A DNA stretch of 64,000 bases from Opitutaceae bacterium (GTDB lineage: Bacteria; Verrucomicrobiota; Verrucomicrobiia; Opitutales; Opitutaceae), in the NCBI GenBank assembly GCA_016715765.1, contig JADJZJ010000001.1, positions 62,001 through 126,000 of the forward strand, read 5' to 3'. Below the pieces are notes generated by a model. It saw nothing but the letters and a program-made list of their open reading frames with translations, was not told where the DNA came from and searched no databases. Shown in pieces: positions 1 through 9,042 of the stretch. The position numbers were made by a program, and so were the translations under genes. Numbering within the stretch: the stretch's first letter is position 1; each line of letters starts with the position of its first letter.

Positions 1-1
1 C

Positions 2-709
2 CCTGATACAGCGGCGCTTTGCCTGGCCGGCCTGCCGGGTCGGGACGGCCGGATGCTCGATGCCGTGATCAACACGCACCACCATGGCGACCACACGGGC
101 GGCAATGGCATCTTCAAGGCGGCGGCCAGGACGATCGTGGCCCAGGCCAATGTGCCGCGGTTCCAACTCGCGGCGGCGGAGCGGGCGGGCACGGTTGAAA
201 AGCAGGTCTTTGCCGACCAGACCTTTCCCGAGGTCTGGCGGCGCGAACTCGGCGACGAAATCGTCACGGCGCAATACCACGGCCCCGCGCACACCGGCGG
301 CGACGTGATCGTGCATTTCGAGCGCGCCAACGTGGTGCACATGGGCGATCTGGTCTTCAACCGCCTTTACCCGGTCATCGACCGGCCGGGCGGGGCCAGC
401 ATCCGGCATTGGATCACGGTGCTGGAGGAGGCCGCGGTCAATTATCCGGCGGATGCCATCTATGTCTTTGGCCACGGCAATCCGAAGTTCGGCGTGACGG
501 GCGAACGCGGGGACCTGCTGGCATTCCGTGACTATCTGGCGGCCCTGCTGGCCCAGGTGGAAAAGGAAATCGCGGCCGGAAAACCCAAGGATCAGATCGT
601 GGCCTTGGAGAACCTGCCCGGCTTTGCCGACTACCACCTGCCCCGGCCCAACCGGCTCGGCAGCAACCTCGGCGTGGCCTACGATGAGCTGACGGACAAG
701 GCGGGTTGA
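2..709 (+). CDS. MBL-fold metallo-hydrolase, 5'-truncated
   Basis: The reading frame is open to the left edge, so the N-terminus lies outside the window. The visible part carries the metallo-beta-lactamase metal site: HHHGDHTGG (two metal-binding His, the Asp and a further His), then HTGGD with the next His ligand, VHMGD with the bridging Asp, and a final His in VFGHGNP. The order and spacing are those of a complete binuclear zinc hydrolase domain, so only the leading strands and any signal peptide are missing. The substrate cannot be told from sequence; the family includes lactonases, lactamases and thioester hydrolases. A REP-like repeat begins eight bases after the stop. Fold assignment is firm, function is open. 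Confidence 0.85.
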   Translation, partial: PDTAALCLAGLPGRDGRMLDAVINTHHHGDHTGGNGIFKAAARTIVAQANVPRFQLAAAERAGTVEKQVFADQTFPEVWRRELGDEIVTAQYHGPAHTGGDVIVHFERANVVHMGDLVFNRLYPVIDRPGGASIRHWITVLEEAAVNYPADAIYVFGHGNPKFGVTGERGDLLAFRDYLAALLAQVEKEIAAGKPKDQIVALENLPGFADYHLPRPNRLGSNLGVAYDELTDKAG

Positions 710-717
710 AGCTGGAT

Positions 718-863
718 GTAGGGCGGGGTCTCGAACCCCGCCTAGGGCTTGTGCTCCGGTAGGCAGCGAGCTTGCTCGCGCTCGAAACGCGCGCGCAGCA
801 CCATCAAGCGCCCGCAAGCGGGCTGCCTACCAATGCAGGCGGGGTTCGGAGACCCCGCCCTAC
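718..863. repeat. Nested REP-like palindromes (GTAGGGCGGG pair enclosing a GTAGGC...GCCTAC hairpin)
   Basis: An outer pair runs from GTAGGGCGGGGTCTCG (718) to its inverted partner ending CCCGCCCTAC (863). Inside it, 759-832 forms a second GTAGG...CCTACC element containing the stem GAGCTTGCTC. This is the whole content of the gap up to the cytidylate-kinase-like gene apart from about 100 bp upstream of that gene. The same modules recur elsewhere in the window. Confidence 0.85.
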
Positions 864-972
864 CATTTAGCCGCTGCGCATGGTTTAACCCGGCTGATGG
901 CAAGATATGGCGAGCAATGCCGCTTTCCCCTTGGCGGATTCTGCATATACTCACCCTCAGAAAGGAGGCGTT

Positions 973-1680
973 ATGAATCTCCAACCCTCGCTTCAGCACG
1001 CCGAAGCTTACATCAACATTCATGTTTCCCGTACCGGCCCGGATTATCATGAGAAAGCACCGGGGCCGTTTGTCACCATCTCCCGGGAAGCCGGGACCGG
1101 GGTGTCCGCCTTCGCCAACCAACTTGCCAGCCGGCTGGATCACGAGTTGCCGGGGGAGAAGCCGTGGACCGTGTTCGACGGCAATCTGGTCGAGACCATG
1201 CTCAAGTCGCGCGAGCTCTCGCCCCGCCTCGCCGTCTTCCTGCCCGAGGACCGGGTCTCGGATTTCCAGGCGTCGGTCGGCGAGATTGTCGGATTGCATC
1301 CGAGTCTCTGGGACCTGATCCAGCGCACCAACGAGATGATGCGGCAACTGGTGCGGGCGGGCCACGTCATCCTCGTGGGCCGGGGCGCCAACTTCGCCAC
1401 TGCCGAGATCGCGCATGGCGTCCATCTGCGTCTCGTGGCGCCGGTCGAGTATCGGGCGCACAGCAAGGCGCACGAAATGGACATGGCCACCGAGGCCGCC
1501 ATTGCCCACAACGCCCGGGTGGATGCCGCCCGGCGCAAGTATGTGCGCTCGGTCTTCGAAGCCGATGTCGAACGGCCGCAGGCCTACGATCTGGTGATCA
1601 ATGTGGCCCGGGTGCCGCTGGAGCAGGCGGTGGGTTTGTCGGTCGCCCTGGTCGGCCGGCATGTGCCCGTGACGGCTTGA
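973..1680 (+). CDS. Cytidylate kinase-like family protein
   Basis: The product is 235 residues. The start at 973 is preferred over an in-frame ATG at 907 because AAAGGAGG sits at ideal distance before it. The N-terminal region has the phosphate-binding turn ISREAGTGVSAFANQLA, the variant P-loop of the cytidylate-kinase-2 type, where the usual GKS ending is relaxed. A second conserved stretch, HVILVGRGANF, is the strand/loop typical of this family. Arginines in the C-terminal third (AARRKYVRSVF) resemble the lid region. The family is distinct from CMP kinase proper and its substrate is mostly unknown. A tight GC hairpin follows the stop directly and may end the transcript. Confidence 0.8.
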   Translation: MNLQPSLQHAEAYINIHVSRTGPDYHEKAPGPFVTISREAGTGVSAFANQLASRLDHELPGEKPWTVFDGNLVETMLKSRELSPRLAVFLPEDRVSDFQASVGEIVGLHPSLWDLIQRTNEMMRQLVRAGHVILVGRGANFATAEIAHGVHLRLVAPVEYRAHSKAHEMDMATEAAIAHNARVDAARRKYVRSVFEADVERPQAYDLVINVARVPLEQAVGLSVALVGRHVPVTA

Positions 1681-1681
1681 A

Positions 1682-1708
1682 GCAGGGCAGGTCAAAGACC
1701 TGCCCTGC
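1682..1708. terminator. GC-rich hairpin after cytidylate-kinase-like gene
   Basis: GCAGGGCAGGTC, a three-base AAA loop and GACCTGCCCTGC form a perfect stem two bases after the stop. The T-run is weak (CTTGCTGC), so termination is plausible but unproven. Closely similar arms occur at 40995-41059 and 48545-48623, so it may equally be a minimal member of the REP-like set. Confidence 0.55.
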
Positions 1709-1821
1709 TTGCTGCGATTCGGCGGCACATCATTACACGAGCATCAGCCGTCCGCCCGCCCGGGTTGCGCGGCGTGCGATTGCAGCATTGTCATGCGCCG
1801 GACCGCGGGCAGATTCGCCGC

Positions 1822-2616
1822 ATGGTTGCCCCCGGCCAGACCACCGTCCGCACGTGGACCGAATTCCAGCGCCGCTGGTCCGGCGTGCATAATTTTCTGC
1901 TGGCCGGCGAATGCGTGCCCTTTGCCTTCGACCTGCCGCCGTTGGATCGCGTCGTGGCGGAACTGCGGGCCGATGAGAAGGCGCGCATCACGCCCGGTAC
2001 CCGCGGCGACCGTTTGCAACTCGCGGACCTGGCGGGGGCGTTTCGCGCGCTCCCGATCGAGCAGGCGCTGGCGTCGTCCTTTGCCCTCGCGCATTTTCAA
2101 CTCGACCGGTTCGACGCCCCGGGCCGCTGCCTGCATGGGTTCACCCGGGCTGTCCTGGAACCCTGGCAACGGGCGTTGACGGCGGCGGGCTTCACGTGGG
2201 AGCGCTGCTATCCGATCATCTTCATCAGCGGCCGGGGTTGCGCCACGAACTACCACATGGATTTTTCGCATGTGCTGGCCTGGCAGATTTACGGGACCAA
2301 ACGGTTTTGCGGGCTGCGTGATCCCGGGCGCTGGGCCCCGCGTGACGTGCGGCTGAATTACCAACCCGAGGGCTTCGCCAAGCCCGCCGCGCTGACCGAC
2401 GCCGACGCCCTCTGCTACGACATGCGTCCGGGCGAAGTGCTCTGGAATGCGCTGCTCACGCCGCATTGGGTGGAGGCCGGCGAGGAGGTTGCCCTCAGCA
2501 TCAATCTCTCGCACGGCGGCATCCGTTTCCGCGGCGAGCTTTGTCCGCACGAGGCGGAACTGGTGGCGCATCGCGGTGCGAATCCCGTGACCGTGACGAA
2601 AGCGGCCGCGGGTTGA
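1822..2616 (+). CDS. JmjC/cupin-like Fe(II) oxygenase-type protein
   Basis: The product is 264 residues from the ATG at 1822; an in-frame ATG at 1765 would add 19 residues unlike a real N-terminus. NYHMDFSH gives a His145-x-Asp147 pair, and TPHWVEAG gives His215, the 2-His-1-carboxylate facial triad of JmjC/cupin-8-type 2-oxoglutarate oxygenases. Lys160 after a YGTK turn is placed where the 2-oxoglutarate-anchoring Lys or Thr often lies. The LSINLSHGG strand closes the barrel. The substrate is unknown; the family hydroxylates proteins or small molecules. It is followed after 17 bp by the large toroid/propeller gene on the same strand, so the two are probably cotranscribed. Confidence 0.65.
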   Translation: MVAPGQTTVRTWTEFQRRWSGVHNFLLAGECVPFAFDLPPLDRVVAELRADEKARITPGTRGDRLQLADLAGAFRALPIEQALASSFALAHFQLDRFDAPGRCLHGFTRAVLEPWQRALTAAGFTWERCYPIIFISGRGCATNYHMDFSHVLAWQIYGTKRFCGLRDPGRWAPRDVRLNYQPEGFAKPAALTDADALCYDMRPGEVLWNALLTPHWVEAGEEVALSINLSHGGIRFRGELCPHEAELVAHRGANPVTVTKAAAG

Positions 2617-2633
2617 GTTCCTGTACTTTCCCA

Positions 2634-5600
2634 GTGAACGCCCCGATCACTGCCATCCCAGGTCCCGGCGGACCGGATGAAGCGCGGCTCCCATTGCTGG
2701 CGGGACTGCAGATCGACCTTTCCCGGCCCGGAGTGCGCGTGGTGCATCCCGCGGACGCAGCCTATGCCCTGGTGGCAAACGAGCTCGCGGCGGCCTTGGC
2801 GGCTGCCACCGGTGCCACCCCGGCAGTGATCGTGGAAACCGAACCGCGGTCGTGGCAGGGCGCCGGGCCCGTGGTGGTGCTTGGCAATCTCATGGAAAGC
2901 GAACTGGTGCGCCGGCTTTATTTCGAGGCCTACGATTTCACCGACCACGCTTTCCCCGGTCCCGGCGGCTATGCGCTGCGAACGATCGGGGAACCATGGG
3001 ACGCGGGTGCACCGGTGCTGCTGGTCGGCGGCAGCGAGGTGGCGGGGGTGCGCGCAGCGGCGGGGCGGCTGGCCGCGCGGGTGCGCGACAACGGACCGGT
3101 GTTCGGCTATATTAACGAAGTCCGTCCCGGACAATGGGCGGACGCGGGATCGCTCGATCTCGTGCGTTATCTCGGGCCGGATGATGCGGTTTGGGAACGG
3201 GTCGGGCAGTCCGGCAGCTGGGACTACATGGATAACATTGCGAAGTGCGGCACCGGCTACCTGCGGACGGGCGACGAGCGCTACCTTGAGCGGTTTCAGC
3301 GCGAGTTGCATCACTTCATCGCGCACGATGTCTTCCACCCGAATCCCGAGGCAAGGCCGATGCTGCATGGGCGGATGTATGTGCTGCTCATGGTCTGGGA
3401 TCTGATCTGCGACCACCCCCGGTTCACGGCCGCCGAGCGCCGCAGGGTCGACGCCATGTTTCTCCATGTGGCCGAGTCGGACGAGGGCACGGCGCAGATC
3501 GCGGAAATTTCCGCCACCCGGGCGGTGCGCTTCAATCATCACACGCGCTCGGGTCTCGATGCCTTTTGTCGGGCGTTTCTTTGCCCGCCGTTACGGCCTG
3601 CCCGAGGCGCAGGCCTGGCTGGCGACGGCCGAGCGGCTGTTTGCTCCGCAGCTGGCCAGTGCCAAGCCGGCGTGCGACTCATGGGGCCACCAGTGGGCGG
3701 CTTCGCTCTTCAACACCTTGGTTTATGCGCTGGCGACGCAGCGGACGGATTACCTCGCGGCCCCGGCTTTTCGTCAGGCGGCCGACCGGGCCCTGATCGC
3801 CTACGGTCGGGGCGCGCCGCGGCATTACCTGTCGGCCTGCGCGGTGGCGACGGGCGACACCGGCTACCTCAGCCTGGAGGAAAGCCTGCCGGCGCTGGCG
3901 CGCGATGCGGCACAGCTCCGGCTGTTGCCGGCCGCCAGGACCGGACTGGTCAATTTTACCGATGAGGTGCTGCGCACCTTTACGGGAAATGCACCCATCC
4001 GTCGCCGTGTGGATTTGCTGGGTCAGGCGGCGGCTCCGCTCGACGCGCTGTGGCATGGGACCATTGAGACCCAGGTCTACAATCCCGACGGCATATTTTT
4101 GGCCAACGTGCCGGTGGCGGAGGGCTTTGACAAAATCTCCCTGCGCGATGGCTGGGGGCCGGATGATTTTTACCTCCTCCTCGATGGCATCTCGGGCGGG
4201 CATCATGCCTATCAGGATGCGAACTGCCTGGTCTGGTTGCGGGAAAAGGGAGTCGATTGGTTTTTGCCCCGCACCGGCTACACGCACTCCTTGGGACCGC
4301 GCTGGCAGAACGGTGTCAACCTGGCGCTCGATGGCCGTGGCCCCGGGAGGATTCCGCGTTACGCCCGGCTGCTGTATCGCGGCACATCCGGCGGATTTTC
4401 CGTCGTCGGAACGCGGATCGACGCTGCGGATGAAACCGCCTGGGAACGGCACATCGTGCGCAAGCGTGGCGACTGGACGCTGGTGCTGGACCGGGTGACG
4501 GCCAGGGCGGCGGGCGAACTGCTTGCGGAGCGCAGTTGGTTTCCGCGCGGGGAATGCACGGTACAGGCCGGCGGATTCAGCAGCCGGCTGCAGTCGGACA
4601 GAGCGGACGCGTGGCTGCATTTTGCGACGAACGAAGAGGTCGGCGACGAAGGTGTCGGCCATGTCGTGGAACGGATGCGTTCCGCGGTCGGGGCCGGAGG
4701 CGGGGCGGTGTTGGCCGGTCTGCTCTGGGCCGGAGATGAGGCGGAGTCGGGTGCATGGACTCTCCGGGCCACGGCGAGCGGCTGGAAGATTGGTGGACGG
4801 GCGGGAAATCCGATCGAAATCGAACTTTTTCAACGCGACGGGCAGGGTTGCGGTGTTCGGCTGCAGTTCGGGACAGGCGAGTGGGTGATAGGTGCGACGG
4901 GGCAGGCGGTCGAATCGCGCCGCCCCGGTTTGTTGCCTTTGCGGCCCGTCGTTCCGGAGGAGGCTCCGCCGTGGCATGAGACGCGGTTTGAGGGCCAGAG
5001 CATTTCCGCGGTGGCCGGACGCAGTTCCGGCCATGTGGTCGGCACCGCTGCAGGCGCGGTCGTGGCCTTTGATGCGTCGCACCGCGAACTCTGGCGGGCA
5101 CATATGCCGGGGGCGATTCTCTCGCTGGAGTGGATGGTTGGAAACGTGATTGTCGGCGAGGAACGGGGGGCATTGTCCCTGTTCGATGGCCAGGGTGTGA
5201 GGCGATGGACGGTTGAGATTCCGTGGGTGACCCTGCCCTGGGCGTATTGGAGCGAGGAGCGCAGCCGGATCCGCGAGATCGCGGTGGCCGACATCAATGG
5301 CGACGGGGTGGCGGAGATTCTGGTGAGCAACGCCGACCGGCGGGTTTACGCCTTCGACCGCAACGGGCGCGAACTTTGGAAACGCCCGGTCGAATGGGGC
5401 GTGTTTACCGCGATGTGGCCGGGAATGTTTCGCGGCAGCTTTGCCTTGTTCGGCGGAACGTCCCGGCCGTCCATCCATGGCTATGCGATCGTCCTCGGTG
5501 GCGACGGGACCGTGCGCGGGCATTGCCAGAGGTCCGACCTCACCTGCTGGTCAATGCCGTCGGCGATGCGCGATATATTGCTGGCGGACATTGATGGCGA

Positions 5601-6066
5601 CGGCGCGGATGAACTGGTCACGGCGCTCGATACCAACTGCCGGCAATTGGTGGCCTACACCGCCGGCGGCAACGTGATGTGGGATATTGATGTCGCCGGA
5701 GCCGCCGCCGCGCTGACCTTTGATCCGGCCGGTCGGCGAGTGGTCTGCTCCTCCGATGCGGGTTACGTCGTCGCCGTGGCGGGGGCGACGGGCCGGCGCG
5801 AGTGGTGCGCGTGGATTGGAGAGCAGGCGCACTTGCTCTGGCTGCTGCCGGACCGGCGGGTGCTGGCGCTGGCAACCCGGGGGGCCGGCTGGATTTTGTC
5901 CGCGGACGGCGTGGTGCAAAGCCGGTTCGACCTGGGGGCCAGGCTTACGGGTTTGCCGCGTCCCGGGGATCACCGCAGCGCGGAGCGCAAACTCGTGCTC
6001 GGCACCGCGGACGGTCGCGTGTTGGTGCTGCCGAGGAACGATTCTGCATTGGAGCTACGAGCGTGA
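2634..6066 (+). CDS. Large alpha/alpha-toroid plus beta-propeller protein, frameshifted
   Basis: Read through one frameshift, this encodes about 1143 residues. The GTG at 2634 is chosen because it follows the previous stop by 17 bp. Residues 1-150 resemble the N-terminal domain of alpha-glucuronidase-type glycosidases (ANELAAALAAATG). Residues 170-400 are helical with paired aromatic and His residues like a heparinase-type toroid, followed by a beta-sandwich. The last 330 residues are a PQQ/FG-GAP-like propeller with calcium-loop motifs ADINGDGVAEI and ADIDGDGADEL. The frame changes at 3576-3582 (TTTCTTTGC): skipping one base joins CRAF to FARRYGLPEAQ with no loss of family character. A polysaccharide lyase or carbohydrate-binding role is inferred. 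The last codons and stop lie inside a repeat. Whether the break is real, programmed or an error is unknown. Confidence 0.65.
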
Positions 6067-6075
6067 ACGAGTGGG
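6052..6075 (+). repeat. Single degenerate REP-like arm (GAGCTACGAGCG type)
   Basis: A solitary copy of the arm that elsewhere reads GTAGCTACGAGCGTGAGCGA. Here it overlaps the 3' end of the toroid/propeller gene and its GCGTGA provides that gene's stop codon. Confidence 0.75.
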
Positions 6076-6114
6076 TTGGCGGGCAGGAAACGCCGAACGT
6101 CGAATCACAGATCT

Positions 6115-6212
6115 TGGAAACGCTAATCTGCGCTGAGCTTCGCTAATTGGAGACAAGCCATCCGGGCTGCGGATTCAGTGATTAGCGTAGATCAGCGCAG
6201 ATGAGCGTTCCA
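6115..6212. repeat. Imperfect inverted repeat (GCTAATCTGCGCTGA arms)
   Basis: The arm at 6115-6136 (TGGAAACGCTAATCTGCGCTGA) is mirrored by 6192-6212 with two differences. It lies between convergent genes, so it could form a bidirectional terminator, but there is no T-run. Confidence 0.6.
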
Positions 6213-6225
6213 ACCGGATTGAACA

Positions 6226-7008
6226 TCAGAACAGATCCGTGATCACACGGATCGTGCGCTTCACCGTGTACGCGTCGACGCGTTGCCAGCCATAGACCGG
6301 CAGGCACGCCTCGTCGGCGGTATCAATGCGCTTGTGGCGGATTTCGACTTCCAGCGGCCCGGCGAGGGTGAAGGGTTTAACCTTGGTGCGATTGACGACG
6401 GCGGCCTGGGCGGCGGCCTCGATTTCCTTGAGGACGCGGTGCGGATGTTTGCTCAGGGCGGAGTTCCAGCTGTAGCCGATCTTGGTCGTCACCGCCGTGA
6501 CCTCCGGGAGCAAGGCCTTCAATTCCGCACAGGCCTTGTCATCGCTCGCCACGAAAAGCACCGGCACGCCGAGTGCGCCCGCGACGGCGGCATCGACGGT
6601 CATTTCGCCGATCTCGCGGCCATTGATCTTGATCCACTGGTAGCGGGCGCTGCTGAAAGTGTGGGCCAGGGGCGCGGCCAGCGTGTTGTCGCGCGCATGG
6701 TAGCCGATGAACAGCAGGCCGGAGAAACTGCGGTCGAGCATGGACAGGCGGCCGCCGTTGGCGCCGTGGAAGATGTCGCAGCGTTCGTCGAGCTCATCGT
6801 AGACGAGGTTCACGCCGCCGCCGTGGGTGTCCCAGACGATCACCTGGGTGGCACCGGCGGCGAAGAGTCCGCGCGCCGCCGCGCTGGCCTCGGCCGTCGC
6901 CTGGCGCCGGGCAAATTCGTACTGCGCCGGGGCGTCGTTGAGCGAACCCCCGGGTGCGCCGACCACGCCGGCCGGCCCTTCACAATCGACGGCGATCACG
7001 AATTTCAT
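6226..7008 (-). CDS. M55 family metallopeptidase (DppA-like D-aminopeptidase)
   Basis: The product is 260 residues, close to the length of DppA. The metal and catalytic positions known for Bacillus DppA line up almost number for number: Asp8 and Glu10 in AVDCEG, Asp60 in VWDTHGGG, His104 in GYHARD, Glu133 in GREIGE, and a His at 116 near the catalytic His115. DppA is a self-compartmentalising zinc enzyme that cleaves D-Ala-containing peptides. There is no signal peptide, so it should act in the cytoplasm. It lies five bases downstream of the GH172 gene on the same strand, which points to one transcript. A role in recycling D-amino-acid peptides or modified glycans is inferred. Confidence 0.88.
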   Translation of the reverse strand: MKFVIAVDCEGPAGVVGAPGGSLNDAPAQYEFARRQATAEASAAARGLFAAGATQVIVWDTHGGGVNLVYDELDERCDIFHGANGGRLSMLDRSFSGLLFIGYHARDNTLAAPLAHTFSSARYQWIKINGREIGEMTVDAAVAGALGVPVLFVASDDKACAELKALLPEVTAVTTKIGYSWNSALSKHPHRVLKEIEAAAQAAVVNRTKVKPFTLAGPLEVEIRHKRIDTADEACLPVYGWQRVDAYTVKRTIRVITDLF

Positions 7009-7013
7009 GGGGC

Positions 7014-8096
7014 TCAGTTGACCTCGAGCAGATCACGGGCGGGCAGGGCGGGGAAGGGGACGGTGGGCAGCGTCTGGTACCAGAAGGCCACCGACGAGAT
7101 GTCGTCCTGCAGCGGCAGGTAGCGACCGTCGCTCCGCCAGCCGAGGGCCTGGATCGTCACGCGCAGGTCGGACGTGAAACGCACGGGGTCCATGATGTGC
7201 CAGCGGTAAAGGCCGAAACGCTGCTGCGAGCGGTAGAGTCCGTCGGGCCGCAGCACCTGGTGCAGTCCGGCGTAGGGCGTGCAGAATTCCTGATACTGCT
7301 TGGTCTCCTTGTTTTCGAAATTATAGGAGCCGCAGAAATAATCCTCGGTCCCTGTGCCGCAGATCGTCGGTCCCTCCCTGTCGCCGTCGAGGAAGAACTT
7401 GATCTCGCCCTCGCCCCACCAGCCGTTGCTGTTGACGCCCCAGCCCATCACGGTGCCGACGTAGTGGCCGCGGCCGCGCACGCCCTCGAGGATGGTGTAG
7501 TCCTGCTTGAACGGCAGCGGATTGGTCCGGCGGAACTGGGCGTGGAAGTAGGCGCAGTCGGCGGGAACGTCGGTGAGCGTGTAGTTCACCTGATAATAGA
7601 GCGTCATGTCCTCGTGGCCGATGTTCGAGAGCGTGATGCGGCACGATTTCCGGAACGGCATCTCCCAATAGCAGTTGAACGCGCTGCCCGGATTGACGCA
7701 GACGGGCAGGGACACCAGCGGCGAGTAACGGCCCCAGGGCAGGCCGAAGAAATCGCCGACGGGACACTCGACCGAGGGCTGCTCCTGTCCGTCCCAATAG
7801 ATGCGCAGGATGCTGTAGCGCCACGGGCCGGTGGGGGTCATCCAGATCTGTTGGATGGCGCCGCTGCCGGTGATGTCGGCGACCGTGAAGGTTTCGCCGA
7901 CCTTGATGCGGACGGAGGGGGACACCTTCCAACCGCGGCCCAGATCACGGGCGCAATTGGCCCCGGTGCCCTCGGTCGCCATGCCGCCGGCGCCTTTCGC
8001 GCCGGTGAAATTCTCCGCGCTGATCGAGCGCGTCTGCGCCGCGGAGAGTCTGCTCAGGTTGCCGAGGTTGAGGCCGAGTCCGTTGAAGGAATTCAT
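7014..8096 (-). CDS. GH172 (DUF2961) family glycoside hydrolase
   Basis: The product is 360 residues from the ATG at 8096. A longer in-frame version exists only because the antisense of the G tract reads as poly-proline, which is not credible coding sequence. Features of the DUF2961/GH172 double-jelly-roll fold are visible: ADITGSGAIQQIWMT, the conserved VGDFFG loop, YYQVNYTL, GEGEIKFFLDGD, and GTGTEDYFCGSY, whose acidic residues match the catalytic region. GH172 enzymes act on difructose anhydride or on arabinan-type furanosides and assemble as oligomers. There is no signal peptide. It precedes the M55 peptidase gene in the same operon. A second, divergent GH172 lies at 35864-36844. Confidence 0.88.
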   Translation of the reverse strand: MNSFNGLGLNLGNLSRLSAAQTRSISAENFTGAKGAGGMATEGTGANCARDLGRGWKVSPSVRIKVGETFTVADITGSGAIQQIWMTPTGPWRYSILRIYWDGQEQPSVECPVGDFFGLPWGRYSPLVSLPVCVNPGSAFNCYWEMPFRKSCRITLSNIGHEDMTLYYQVNYTLTDVPADCAYFHAQFRRTNPLPFKQDYTILEGVRGRGHYVGTVMGWGVNSNGWWGEGEIKFFLDGDREGPTICGTGTEDYFCGSYNFENKETKQYQEFCTPYAGLHQVLRPDGLYRSQQRFGLYRWHIMDPVRFTSDLRVTIQALGWRSDGRYLPLQDDISSVAFWYQTLPTVPFPALPARDLLEVN

Positions 8097-8219
8097 GGGG
8101 AGCAGCGGTGACTTAGCGCGCCCCGCGCGGCAATGCAGGCTTTTTTCCGCGCCCGGGGCCCATTCAGGTCGGCAAGTTGACCAATGACAGTCGGGCAGCC
8201 CGGATATCCCGTCGCCCCC

Positions 8220-8327
8220 GGGGGGGGGGGGGGGGGGGGGTTTGGGGGGGGGGTGGGGGGGGGGGGGGGGTGGGGGGGGGGGGGGGGGGGGTGGGGGGGG
8301 GGGGGGGGGTGGGGGGGGGGGGGGGGG
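8220..8327. repeat. 108-bp near-homopolymeric G tract
   Basis: All bases are G except T at 8241-8243, 8254, 8271, 8292 and 8310. It is flanked on the left by CCCCC and on the right by CCC. Such a run is either an assembly or sequencing artefact (poly-G dark-cycle reads) or an extreme G-quadruplex-forming tract. Confidence 0.95.
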
Positions 8328-8580
8328 CCCAATCAATCCCTACATGAAGAGGTAATTCAACGGCACGGTCGCCATCCGTGGTTCCAGCGGATTGCCGGCC
8401 CGTGCGGTCGAGGCCGCAGGTGCGGTGGTTTCGGTCGCAATGGAACACTGCGATGATGCGGGTGCCGGCGGGACATCACGTTGGCAGGAACTGGCGGTTG
8501 CGCCGGCAAACACACCGAACATGAGCACCGGGATCAGGCGCCCCGCCTTGCCCCCATCGCGGCCCGCCCGCTTAAAAACA

Positions 8581-8610
8581 TGTGGAGGGGCCCACAACGG
8601 CCCCTCCACA
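8581..8610 (-). terminator. Intrinsic terminator, minus-strand orientation
   Basis: TGTGGAGGGGC and GCCCCTCCACA form a perfect 11-bp stem around an 8-base loop. Read on the minus strand, the stem is followed by TGTTTTT, the layout of a Rho-independent terminator for transcripts coming from the regulator/kinase pair at 9043-10964. On the plus strand there is no T-run. Confidence 0.65.
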
Positions 8611-8890
8611 ACACACAACTGATTACTACAGACTGACGGTGGCCGAAAAAACCGGGAGCGCGTGAAAAGTGCAGCCATCTGCGACCAAACTCCGAACAAT
8701 CGCGACGGAACGCGGCGGAGACGCGGTGGCGGAAGTGGGTGATGACGACGCTCCAGCATGCCCCCGACAACACTCGGTAAACCGCAATGGTTACAGGAAA
8801 CTATGACTGGCGGTCGCGCAGACCGGGTGTGCGGTCGCTCCGGCGGTCCAACCAAGCTGATTAACCGGTGCGCCGCCAAAGTGCCGTCCA

Positions 8891-9000
8891 TTGTCATTCT
8901 GACCAGCGAAGGCGAGAGAAGTCCAGTGCTGCGGCGCATGTATCCAGCCCGTCGAGGTAACGCTGACCTGGTTCTTCACTGCGCCTTCAGGGAATGACAA
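8891..9000. repeat. Inverted repeat pair, TTGTCATTCTGA family
   Basis: The arm at 8891-8928 (TTGTCATTCTGACCAGCGAA onward) is mirrored by 8967-9000 (CTGGTTCTTCACTGCGCCTT onward). The same family occurs at 12145-12266 and 35741-35842. This copy is the most diverged. A small CCTGC/GCAGG hairpin follows at 9004-9015. Confidence 0.7.
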
Positions 9001-9042
9001 CCGCCTGCAAGCAGGTTTAAAATGCGCCGTGGCCCGTCCGCC

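Larger units (their letters stand above)
8097..9042. other. 946-bp gene-free stretch with G tract, terminator-like hairpin and decayed repeats
   Basis: No convincing gene was found. Antisense reading of 8340-8570 gives a short frame with a signal-peptide-like stretch (LIPVLMFGVFAGATASS) ending NPLEPRMATVPLNYLFM before a stop, preceded by no good start; it may be a small exported protein or a remnant. The rest holds the G tract (8220-8327), a hairpin (8581-8610) and a repeat pair (8891-9000). Base composition around 8620-8880 is less GC-rich than in the neighbouring genes. Confidence 0.5.

Noticed and set aside
3679..5523. 614-codon frame opposite the toroid/propeller gene
   Set aside because: Antisense of a protein with clear propeller motifs; composition typical of GC-driven shadows.
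7014..8336. Extended GH172 frame with a poly-proline N-terminus
   Set aside because: The extra 80 residues come only from reading the complement of the G tract; the family-like sequence begins at the ATG at 8096.
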